5,844 nt of DNA from JBMNTQ01 sp050945815 (GTDB lineage: Bacteria; Bacillota; Clostridia; Christensenellales; JBMNTQ01), in contig JBMNTQ010000126.1 in assembly GCA_050945815.1 (NCBI GenBank), positions 1 to 5,844 of the forward strand, read 5' to 3'. The position numbers and the translations under genes were made by a program. Shown piece after piece: positions 1 through 4,769 of this stretch. The notes under the pieces are model-generated. The model was not told where the DNA came from. It saw only the letters and a list, made by a program, of their open reading frames with translations, and ran no database searches. Within the stretch, counting starts at the first letter, position 1. Each line of letters begins with the position of its first letter.

Positions 1-56
1 CGAAATCGAGTTGCCCTTTGCCGGGCACGTGAGTTCGAATCTCACCGCCTCCGCCA
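1..56 (+). tRNA. tRNA-Ser (anticodon CGA), 3' part only
   Basis: The window opens at the anticodon of a class II tRNA gene. Bases 1-5 (CGAAA) fit anticodon CGA plus two loop bases, and 6-10 (TCGAG) are the 3' half of the anticodon stem. A long variable arm follows with stem TGCCC/GGGCA, then a T arm GTGAG-TTCGAAT-CTCAC (29-45), the 3' acceptor strand CGCCTCC, discriminator G and an encoded CCA (54-56). The long variable arm and CGA anticodon indicate serine. The 5' half lies outside the window, so the anticodon call rests on one half of the stem. The gene is the probable insertion target of the neighbouring integrase. Confidence 0.88.
30..56. other. Putative attachment-site core (attL or attR) in the tRNA 3' end
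   Basis: Tyrosine integrases encoded beside a tRNA gene usually recombine within its T-arm to 3'-end segment and rebuild the gene. The integrase stop codon is only 36 bases from the CCA end and no other gene intervenes, so the core is inferred to lie here. The exact limits cannot be set, because the matching direct repeat at the far end of the element is outside the window. I saw no second copy inside the window. Confidence 0.45.
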
Positions 57-90
57 AAGCCCTGAAAACGTTGAGTTTTCGGGGCTTTTT
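56..90 (+). terminator. Intrinsic terminator of the tRNA gene
   Basis: A 14-bp stem (AAAGCCCTGAAAAC paired with GTTTTCGGGGCTTT, one G-U pair) closes a GTTGA loop and runs into TTTTT on the plus strand. Its first base is the final A of the tRNA CCA end, so it should stop tRNA transcription immediately. The integrase reads toward it from the other side, but the minus-strand U tract is short (three T), so termination in that direction would be weaker. Confidence 0.85.
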
Positions 91-91
91 C

Positions 92-1270
92 CTATCCTAA
101 AATACGCTCGATCATCGCTGCTGATTCCTGCTGTGCCTTATAGTCCAGATGCGAATAGATATCCGCGGTTGTGGAATAGTTCGAGTGTCCCATGTACATC
201 TGGATCAACTTGATAGATAGGCCGTTCTCCGCCAATAGGCTGGCGCAGGTATGCCGGAGCTCATGAAACCGAATATGCCGCAGGCCATTCTTCCTCAAGA
301 GCAAGTTGAAGTGTGAACTCACAAAATTTGGCGTCAGCAGATTACCAAGCGCATTCACGCAAACATACCCGCTGCGGTCCGAGTTATAGTGCTTTCGAAA
401 AGCTCTTTTGTTTTCTTCCTGCTGCCGCTTCGCCTTTTTCAGTTCCTCAGCGACTTTTGGAATAAGGGGCATGGAGCGCCTGCTGGCTTTTGTCTTCAGA
501 TGATCTGAGGCAACAATCTTTTTCTCACCGTTCTCCTTAAATTCGACGACCTTATGCTCGATTCTGATTCGGTTTGCCTTGAAATCGATGCTTCTCCAGC
601 GGAGTCCGAGCGCTTCGCTCCTGCGTAAACCATAATAAGTGCACAGCAAGACAGGAAGATAAATTGGATCATCCTTCGCTACTTCCAGTAATTTCAGCGC
701 CTCCTCTTTTGAATAGTGGTTGGCAACGAAATCATTTTTCTTGGGGGCATCCACCTTGTCCATGACGTTGTAGACCAGGATATCCTTTTTTACCGCATAA
801 TTCAGCGCCTGTTTCATTAGCCTGTGATAGGAGAGCGCCGTAGTGCCCGTGGCTCCGTCGTCGTATATGGAGTTGTAGAAATCCTCGAAATCGCTTGGTT
901 CGAGCGTGGAAAGCCGGGCGGCTATAGCGGAAAAGTATTGGTTGATCCGCTTTTCAATCCGATCCTCATAGCCATGGTAGGTAATCGGCTCTATTCGATT
1001 CCGTTTTGTCTTTAACCACATGCGAAGGTAATCCACGAAGAGCATATCAGCGCTGGCATCCTTTAATCGCTGGGGCTTATTTCTTTCTTCGTTGCGGCGA
1101 ACCAGTTCTTTTTGCAGGATTTCGTTTGCTTTACGCTTGCTACCGTTGATTTTGATCCCGGTATCCATCCAGTCCTGCTTTCGCTTGCTGTCCACGTACA
1201 TGTTGATGACAGCATACCATTTGTTGTCCTTCTGTTGCAAACTGCCGGTAATCGGCCGCTGTACTCTCAT
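92..1270 (-). CDS. int: Site-specific tyrosine recombinase (integrase) of a mobile element
   Basis: This 392-residue protein has the three-part layout of integrative-element integrases. An N-terminal arm-type DNA-binding region (about 10-60, KWYAVINMYVDSKRKQDW) is followed by a SAM-like core-binding domain (about 75-175) and a C-terminal catalytic domain (about 185-385). The expected catalytic residues are all present: R216 in GLRRSEALGL, K259 in LKTKASRR, H336 and R339 in HELRH, H362 in MGHSN and the nucleophile Y372 in DIYSH. It therefore looks active and full length. The ATG at 1270 has AAAGGAGG at 1275-1282. The gene runs toward the tRNA-Ser end, with its stop two bases from the tRNA terminator, which indicates insertion at that tRNA. 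The family assignment is secure; the exact element type (ICE, IME or prophage-like) is not determined by this window. Confidence 0.95.
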   Translation of the reverse strand: MRVQRPITGSLQQKDNKWYAVINMYVDSKRKQDWMDTGIKINGSKRKANEILQKELVRRNEERNKPQRLKDASADMLFVDYLRMWLKTKRNRIEPITYHGYEDRIEKRINQYFSAIAARLSTLEPSDFEDFYNSIYDDGATGTTALSYHRLMKQALNYAVKKDILVYNVMDKVDAPKKNDFVANHYSKEEALKLLEVAKDDPIYLPVLLCTYYGLRRSEALGLRWRSIDFKANRIRIEHKVVEFKENGEKKIVASDHLKTKASRRSMPLIPKVAEELKKAKRQQEENKRAFRKHYNSDRSGYVCVNALGNLLTPNFVSSHFNLLLRKNGLRHIRFHELRHTCASLLAENGLSIKLIQMYMGHSNYSTTADIYSHLDYKAQQESAAMIERILG

Positions 1271-1360
1271 TTTTCCTCCTTTCCCGCTTTATCTGTTGCC
1301 GACAAAGCAATGATAGCATAATTTTTTGAGCGTGGCGATTGTATGGATATTTTCCCAAAA

Positions 1361-1387
1361 GAAAGACCCGGCTTGTGAAAAGCCAGG
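1361..1387 (-). terminator. Intrinsic terminator after the toxin-antitoxin operon
   Basis: Read on the minus strand, CCTGGCTT pairs with AAGCCGGG (8 bp, one G-U) around a TTCAC loop at 1367-1387, followed by the T-rich run TCTTTCTTTT. It lies about 60 bases past the toxin stop and about 90 bases before the integrase start, so it should insulate integrase from the toxin-antitoxin transcript. Confidence 0.7.
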
Positions 1388-1447
1388 CCTCACCCAACAA
1401 TCTATCTTTTTACGGATTCTACCGTATCAATGGTTCCCGATATCTAC

Positions 1448-1777
1448 TCATGTCTCCCCTTGAACATCTTCAAACAAGACTCGCATAAAATCCCGTCTTC
1501 CGTAGAGTATGCGGTCGATATAAATATCCGAGGCAACTACACGATAAAATGCCAGATAATTACCGGTTACAAGAAAACGATAATCATTTTCACCATTAGT
1601 AACGGAAGAAAGTGGCGCACCGGCTCCCGGAAAATCCAGCAAACGGTCAATGGCCGCCATAATGCTGTTCACAACATTCATGGTAGTGGTTGGGTTGCTT
1701 AAGTCAAGCATAATGTTATCCCAAATTTCATCCAGATCGCGGAGAGCACCCGCAGTATAATGCAGCTTATTTTTCAT
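1448..1777 (-). CDS. RelE/ParE-family type II toxin
   Basis: This 109-residue protein has the size and pattern of the RelE/ParE toxin fold. An N-terminal strand and helices (LRDLDEIWDNI at about 13-23, IMAAIDRLLDFPGAGAPL) are followed by a C-terminal sheet (YRFLVTGNYLAFYRV, IYIDRILYGRRDF). The YGRRDF ending resembles ParE-like members with their VLHGRRD motif. ParE proteins poison DNA gyrase whereas RelE proteins cut mRNA on the ribosome, and the sequence does not settle which applies here. Its ATG overlaps the last 11 bases of the upstream antitoxin gene, which is typical of translational coupling. An AAGG nine bases before the ATG is the only ribosome-binding signal. The protein is expected to be cytoplasmic and neutralised by its partner. 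Confidence 0.88.
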   Translation of the reverse strand: MKNKLHYTAGALRDLDEIWDNIMLDLSNPTTTMNVVNSIMAAIDRLLDFPGAGAPLSSVTNGENDYRFLVTGNYLAFYRVVASDIYIDRILYGRRDFMRVLFEDVQGET

Positions 1778-2027
1778 GCATCTTTGCCTTAAAATGCGCT
1801 TTCACATCATCAGGCGAATGCCATCCTTCTTCCTCTCTGGATTTTTTTCCTTTGGCCAACTCGCCAAGCAATTTGAGTGTAGCATTTGTCTTTTCATATT
1901 CCTGCATGTCTACAATGGCATAGCGTCCGCGCCCGTTCTTGGTCAAAAACACTGGGGCGCCAATAGCAACGTCGCGCAAGACATCGGTGTAGTTTCTTAG
2001 ATCGGATATTGGCTTAATGTTCGGCAT
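1767..2027 (-). CDS. Phd/YefM-family type II antitoxin
   Basis: The N-terminal half matches the Phd/YefM DNA-binding fold: PNIKPISDLRNYTDVLRDV, then GAPVFLTKNGRGRYAIVDMQEYEK. The charged C-terminal tail (about 50-86) would wrap and block the toxin. The reading frame can be opened at a GTG at 2036, but that codon sits inside the Shine-Dalgarno sequence. AAGGAG at 2036-2041 lies eight bases from the ATG at 2027, so I use that start (86 residues). The gene is first in a two-gene operon and overlaps the toxin gene. Antitoxins of this family usually repress their own promoter, and a candidate operator lies just upstream. Confidence 0.9.
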   Translation of the reverse strand: MPNIKPISDLRNYTDVLRDVAIGAPVFLTKNGRGRYAIVDMQEYEKTNATLKLLGELAKGKKSREEEGWHSPDDVKAHFKAKMHEK

Positions 2028-2059
2028 AGAGCTCACTCCTTCCCAGTCTTTCTGTTGTT

Positions 2060-2088
2060 ATTATACCTAGGCTTGCTGTAAAATACAA
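2060..2088 (-). promoter_or_regulatory. Sigma-A-type promoter of the toxin-antitoxin operon
   Basis: On the minus strand a perfect -10 TATAAT (2060-2065) is preceded by a 17-base spacer and a -35 TTGTAT (2083-2088). It lies about 33 bases upstream of the antitoxin start, so the leader would be short and contain the ribosome-binding site. Confidence 0.7.
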
Positions 2089-2105
2089 CATCAAACTTTA
2101 CAGCA
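2074..2105. promoter_or_regulatory. Inverted repeat, probable antitoxin operator
   Basis: TGCTGTAAA (2074-2082) and TTTACAGCA (2097-2105) are perfect 9-bp inverted repeats 14 bases apart, with centres about 23 bases (roughly two helical turns) apart. One half-site is inside the promoter spacer and the -35 sits between the halves, so a bound dimer would block RNA polymerase. Autoregulation by the Phd/YefM-like protein is inferred from family behaviour. Confidence 0.55.
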
Positions 2106-2177
2106 TCAGAAGACGAAATTAAGACGCATCAAGCGGGAGACTTTATATCGGTACATGATATAATGGCGCTGATAGTA

Positions 2178-2193
2178 GGAGTAGAACTACTCC
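2178..2193. repeat. Short perfect hairpin downstream of the excisionase-like gene
   Basis: GGAGTAG and CTACTCC form a perfect palindrome around AA, seven bases beyond the stop codon of the helix-turn-helix gene. There is no T run on either side, so it is not a standard intrinsic terminator. It may protect or mark the 3' end of that transcript, or be a protein-binding site. Confidence 0.35.
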
Positions 2194-2199
2194 ATGATT

Positions 2200-2409
2200 T
2201 TACGTCTCCTCTCCCGTTAAGTAATCGATAATGCTTATTTTAGGAATTTTGTATGATTTTCCAACTTTGACGCCACGTATCTTTCCGGACGTAATCAAAT
2301 GGTATACTTGGTGCTTGCTGATACTCAGGATTTTCTGGACATCTTTTACGTGTAGGACATCCGGCTGGTCTTTAAACATTGAATGATATATGAAATTCTG
2401 ATTTTTCAC
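2200..2409 (-). CDS. Excisionase-type helix-turn-helix DNA-binding protein
   Basis: This 69-residue protein carries a MerR-like winged helix-turn-helix of the excisionase (HTH_17) type at about 18-65: VLHVKDVQKILSISKHQVYH, a short turn, then IRGVKVGKSYKIPK and the terminal helix IIDYL. Proteins of this type act as recombination directionality factors for tyrosine integrases or as small regulators. The start is a GTG at 2409 with AAAGGAG at 2418-2424, spaced eight bases. A later in-frame ATG (residue 11) has no ribosome-binding site. The gene shares its orientation with integrase but is separated from it by the toxin-antitoxin operon. The DNA-binding family is clear; the excisionase role is inferred from the context. 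Confidence 0.85.
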   Translation of the reverse strand: MKNQNFIYHSMFKDQPDVLHVKDVQKILSISKHQVYHLITSGKIRGVKVGKSYKIPKISIIDYLTGEET

Positions 2410-2511
2410 GGTATTTTCTCCTTTAAGTATAATCTCATGAGGTTTTTCTTCCCTGTATCGATCGGTCCTTTGCAGATAAATCCACCGAACGCCTACTGGA
2501 TGCGATAAAAG

Positions 2512-2534
2512 ATAGGCCTATGCAATGATATTGC
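2512..2534. repeat. Two adjacent palindromes upstream of the excisionase-like gene
   Basis: ATAGGCCTAT (2512-2521) is a perfect 10-bp palindrome and is followed immediately by GCAAT-GAT-ATTGC (2522-2534), a perfect 5-bp-arm palindrome. They lie about 100 bases upstream of the helix-turn-helix gene start. A regulator or recombination-protein binding site is possible but not shown. Confidence 0.3.
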
Positions 2535-2572
2535 GGCATTGTAATTGACAGAAGCAATTGAATAAAGACGGG

Positions 2573-2606
2573 TTTTAGCCGAAAGCTTTGATGCCTTCGG
2601 CTAAAA
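2573..2606. repeat. Perfect 11-bp inverted repeat
   Basis: TTTTAGCCGAA (2573-2583) and TTCGGCTAAAA (2596-2606) are perfect inverted repeats. After one A-C mismatch they continue with two more G-C pairs around a TTTGAT loop. In both directions the T run precedes the GC stem and A residues follow it, so the RNA hairpin lacks the trailing U tract of an intrinsic terminator. It could be a binding site or the relic of a mobile-element end. Confidence 0.5.
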
Positions 2607-2749
2607 CGAGGATGAAACTTATTTTGGCCGAGAAATCACTCCCCCTATGGCGTCCATTATATCAAGCCCACGGCAAAAAACCTGGTGTGAGCTTTGGTAT
2701 TCAGGAAGGCAGCTCTCATTTGATATAGCAAGACTTTTATGGTGAATCA

Positions 2750-2758
2750 TGTTATAAT
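2750..2758 (+). promoter_or_regulatory. Extended -10 promoter reading into the IS
   Basis: TGTTATAAT is a perfect extended -10 (TG-N-TATAAT) on the plus strand. No good -35 is seen 16-18 bases upstream, which extended -10 promoters tolerate. An AAGGTGG ribosome-binding-like sequence follows at 2801-2807, but the IS left end begins about seven bases later, where a start codon would be expected. This suggests the promoter originally served a gene now displaced by the IS. It may now feed the transposase. Confidence 0.45.
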
Positions 2759-2814
2759 TTGGTTATATTCTAATGTTGTGTATATTCACTGTCTACATTT
2801 AAGGTGGTTTCTAG

Positions 2815-2843
2815 TTATAGCCCAGGGTGTGTGAAAACAGAGT
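2815..2843 (+). repeat. Left terminal inverted repeat of the IS
   Basis: This end has TTATAGC, then TGTGTGAAAAC, then GT, in register with the reverse complement of the right end. The best-conserved block is TGTGT-x-AAAAC. Confidence 0.6.
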
Positions 2844-2915
2844 CGAATCCTTCAAGAATTAGGGATACATTATGGTATAGTATAGGCAATGAGAACTACA
2901 GGGAGGGTGACCGCC

Positions 2916-4361
2916 TTGGATCGATACAAATGCAGTGAGAGCCGGGATCAAATCAGTATGCTGCCGATGTGCCTGGACGAAATGCTCCCTGAAGGAGCCG
3001 AAGTAAGAGCTATAGACGCAATCGTTGAACAGATGGATATTCCGTCCATGAATTTTACATATTCAGAGACGAAAAAGACTGGCAGAAAGCCCTATAACCC
3101 AGTAGAAATGTTTAAACTGTACGCATATAGCTACTTCAATGGAATTCGTTCATCTCGCAAGATTGAGCAGGAATGCTCCCGCAATATTGAAGTTATGTGG
3201 CTGATCAATGGGCTAAAGCCCGATTTCAAAACAATAGCGGATTTCAGGAAGAACAATAAAAAGCAGATAAAGCAGGCCTTCCACAAGTTCAGCATGATCT
3301 GTGATGAACTTGGATTGATAGGGAAAGAAATGATTGCTGTGGACGGCAGCAAATTCAGAGCCAGCAATAGCCGATTTGCCTATCACAGTGAGAAAAAGCT
3401 TCAAAAGAAAATAGAGCACTACGTTCGAGCAACTGAAGGATATCTGCTATTGCTTGATCAGTATGATGATCAAGAGAACGATTGTGTTACCCCAATACTG
3501 AGCCGGTCGGAAATTGAAGAAAAAATTGAAGGCATCAGCAAACGATTGTACGAGCTTAGGGAGCTGGAACAGACGGTGAAAACAAACGGTACGATTTATG
3601 AAACCGACCCTGATTCCAGAATGATGCAAACCAATAACAAAGGCTGCGACATATGCCATAACGTGCAGGTGGCTGTAGACGATAAAAACCATCTGATCGT
3701 AGCCGTAGATGTAACCAGCGATCCAGTTGACAAAGATCAATTCTACAATATAGCCTCGCAGGCTAAAAATGAACTTGGTGTAAAAACGATTACTGCAATT
3801 GCAGATAAAGGATATTATTCGGCACTCCAGTTTGCGAAATGCAAAGAAGATAACATCATCCCGATCGTCGCTAAAGCTGATCGGTCCTTTATGGCTGTGA
3901 CGAAAGAGTATGAGAAATCTCAGTTTAGATATGATGAAATCCAAGGCGGATACATTTGTCCACAGGGGCATTTGCTAAAGCCATATCAACATAGAAAGAA
4001 ATACACACAGGAAACGGATATCAAACGGTATCAGAACTTTGAAGCGTGCTCAAATTGCCCGGTAAAGGATAAATGCAGTAACAATAAAAAGGGCAGGACG
4101 ATACAGGATAGGCCGTTTCAGCGAATAGCTGATGAAGTAGACAGAAGGACCGAACAGTTTGCGGATATGTACAAAATTAGGAAGCAAACAGTAGAGCATC
4201 CGTTCGGGACAGTTAAAAGGGCAATGGGGTTTTCATATTTTCTGACTAGAAGGACAGAAAATGTGAGAACAGAATCACTGTTGCACTTTCTGGTCTATAA
4301 CATGAAACGAGCGATCAATATCATTGGAACGAAGCAATTGTTAGAGATATTACAGAGGTAA
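2916..4361 (+). CDS. tnp: IS1182-family DDE transposase
   Basis: The protein carries the N-terminal DUF772-type region (around KPYNPVEMFKLYAYSYFNGI and the IADFR motif) and an RNase H-like DDE domain interrupted by a charged helical insertion. Counted from this start, the probable catalytic residues are D143 (AVDGSKFRA), D297 (AIADKGYYS) and E427 (VEHPFGTVKRAMGF). TDPDSRMM and a cysteine cluster (ICPQGH, ACSNCPVKDKC), as in related transposases, are also present. I prefer the TTG at 2916 (481 residues), because GGGAGGGTGA lies at 2901-2910 at a good distance. The in-frame ATG at 2889 (490 residues) has no ribosome-binding site. No frameshift or stop interrupts the gene, so the element may still be mobile. 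No strong promoter is seen inside the left end. Confidence 0.93.
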   Translation: MDRYKCSESRDQISMLPMCLDEMLPEGAEVRAIDAIVEQMDIPSMNFTYSETKKTGRKPYNPVEMFKLYAYSYFNGIRSSRKIEQECSRNIEVMWLINGLKPDFKTIADFRKNNKKQIKQAFHKFSMICDELGLIGKEMIAVDGSKFRASNSRFAYHSEKKLQKKIEHYVRATEGYLLLLDQYDDQENDCVTPILSRSEIEEKIEGISKRLYELRELEQTVKTNGTIYETDPDSRMMQTNNKGCDICHNVQVAVDDKNHLIVAVDVTSDPVDKDQFYNIASQAKNELGVKTITAIADKGYYSALQFAKCKEDNIIPIVAKADRSFMAVTKEYEKSQFRYDEIQGGYICPQGHLLKPYQHRKKYTQETDIKRYQNFEACSNCPVKDKCSNNKKGRTIQDRPFQRIADEVDRRTEQFADMYKIRKQTVEHPFGTVKRAMGFSYFLTRRTENVRTESLLHFLVYNMKRAINIIGTKQLLEILQR

Positions 4362-4435
4362 TTCTGCTTTTGCATTATTCCACTTTGCATTTTCCATGAT
4401 TCGGAGGGAATTATGTGCTGGTATATGTCGCGGTT

Positions 4436-4464
4436 ACGGGGTTTTTACACAGGCTCAGCAATAA
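4436..4464 (-). repeat. Right terminal inverted repeat of the IS
   Basis: Read on the minus strand it begins TTATTGC and contains TGTGTAAAAAC, matching the left end at 20 of 29 positions without gaps. Confidence 0.6.
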
Positions 4465-4623
4465 TGGGAAGCTTTGAAAAAAGATAGTAGGTTTAGGCTT
4501 GCAGAGCAAGGGAAGCAGAGCATAATACCAACCTTAGTTTTAGGGTTTATAGTCTACATCGTCATCGGTCTGTTCCATGATATTCTTGAAGTTGAGAGTG
4601 TCAAAAACAAGGAGGGGATGTCT
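4465..4623 (+). other. In-frame hydrophobic extension, possibly a gene remnant cut by the IS
   Basis: The frame of the downstream small peptide stays open back to a TAA at 4462-4464, inside the IS end. From a TTG at 4474 it would encode about 50 extra residues with one clear membrane segment (IIPTLVLGFIVYIVIGLFH). No good ribosome-binding site precedes that TTG. The stretch may be the 3' part of a membrane-protein gene whose beginning was displaced by the IS, or simply a leader region. If translated through, the product would have 84 residues and two hydrophobic segments. Confidence 0.3.
4499..4526 (+). promoter_or_regulatory. Candidate promoter for the small peptide and PHP-ATPase genes
   Basis: TTGCAG (4499-4504), a 16-base spacer and CATAAT (4521-4526) resemble a sigma-A promoter, with a good -10 and a half-matching -35. 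It would start transcripts about 90 bases before the small frame at 4624, which would favour the short version of that gene. Evidence is sequence resemblance only. Confidence 0.3.
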
Positions 4624-4728
4624 ATGAAAACTAAAGCAAATGTTATTTTAGTTGCTTGCGCAAAATATATACTGTTATCAGTGTGGACTGTAAGCACTAA
4701 TTATCTGGCTGGTACTCTGCTAGCCTAA
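4624..4728 (+). CDS. Small hydrophobic peptide of unknown function
   Basis: A 34-residue frame begins at an ATG with AAGGAGG at 4609-4615, spaced eight bases, which is as strong as any ribosome-binding site in the window. The peptide has a short basic start (MKTK) and then a hydrophobic stretch (ANVILVACAKYILLSVW) that could span or bind a membrane. I do not recognise the sequence. It ends 41 bases before the PHP-ATPase start, in the same direction, so the two are probably co-transcribed. It could be a small membrane partner, a leader peptide, or the tail of a longer 84-residue frame opening at 4474. Confidence 0.42.
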   Translation: MKTKANVILVACAKYILLSVWTVSTNYLAGTLLA

Positions 4729-4769
4729 GCCTATTATACAAAAGTGTGGTAACAAGGAGGACAAACATA

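Larger units (their letters stand above)
2425..2814. other. Intergenic stretch without a convincing gene
   Basis: About 390 bases between the helix-turn-helix gene and the IS. It contains two adjacent palindromes (2512-2534), a perfect 11-bp inverted repeat (2573-2606), a 38-codon frame without a spaced ribosome-binding site (2612-2728), and a promoter plus Shine-Dalgarno-like sequence reading toward the IS (2750-2807). A short plus-strand frame ending in TGA at about 2525 looks protein-like but has no start. The stretch may contain decayed genes and control sites of the element. Confidence 0.5.
2815..4464 (+). mobile_element. IS1182-family insertion sequence
   Basis: An intact IS1182-type transposase gene is flanked by imperfect inverted repeats. 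The left end 2815-2843 and the reverse complement of 4436-4464 match at 20 of 29 positions, sharing TTAT, GC, AG, TGTGT, AAAAC and GT blocks in register. The resulting length of about 1.65 kb fits this family. The outer limits are uncertain by several bases because similarity fades and no target-site duplication is visible beside the ends. The element might therefore start nearer the TGTGT block (about 2824 to 4455). Confidence 0.7.

Noticed and set aside
1140..1400. An 86-codon minus-strand frame overlapping the integrase start and the terminator region
   Set aside because: It overlaps the well-supported integrase N-terminus in another frame and runs through the terminator hairpin. No domain is recognisable.
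1411..1426. TACGG/CCGTA hairpin just past the toxin stop
   Set aside because: Only five base pairs and no T run on the minus strand. The stronger hairpin at 1367-1387 is the likely terminator.
2156..2664. Inverted copies of TGATATAATGG at 2156-2166 and 2654-2664
   Set aside because: Matches of 11 AT-rich bases are expected several times by chance in a window this size, and nothing else at these sites suggests an element end.
3447..3971. A 174-codon minus-strand frame inside the transposase
   Set aside because: It is antisense to a clearly conserved transposase, matches no recognisable domain, and its hydrophobic composition is what complementary reading of charged codons gives.
4369..4391. 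Two TTTGCATT direct repeats after the transposase stop
   Set aside because: Only two AT-rich 8-base copies 15 bases apart. Too short to call an iteron or binding-site array.
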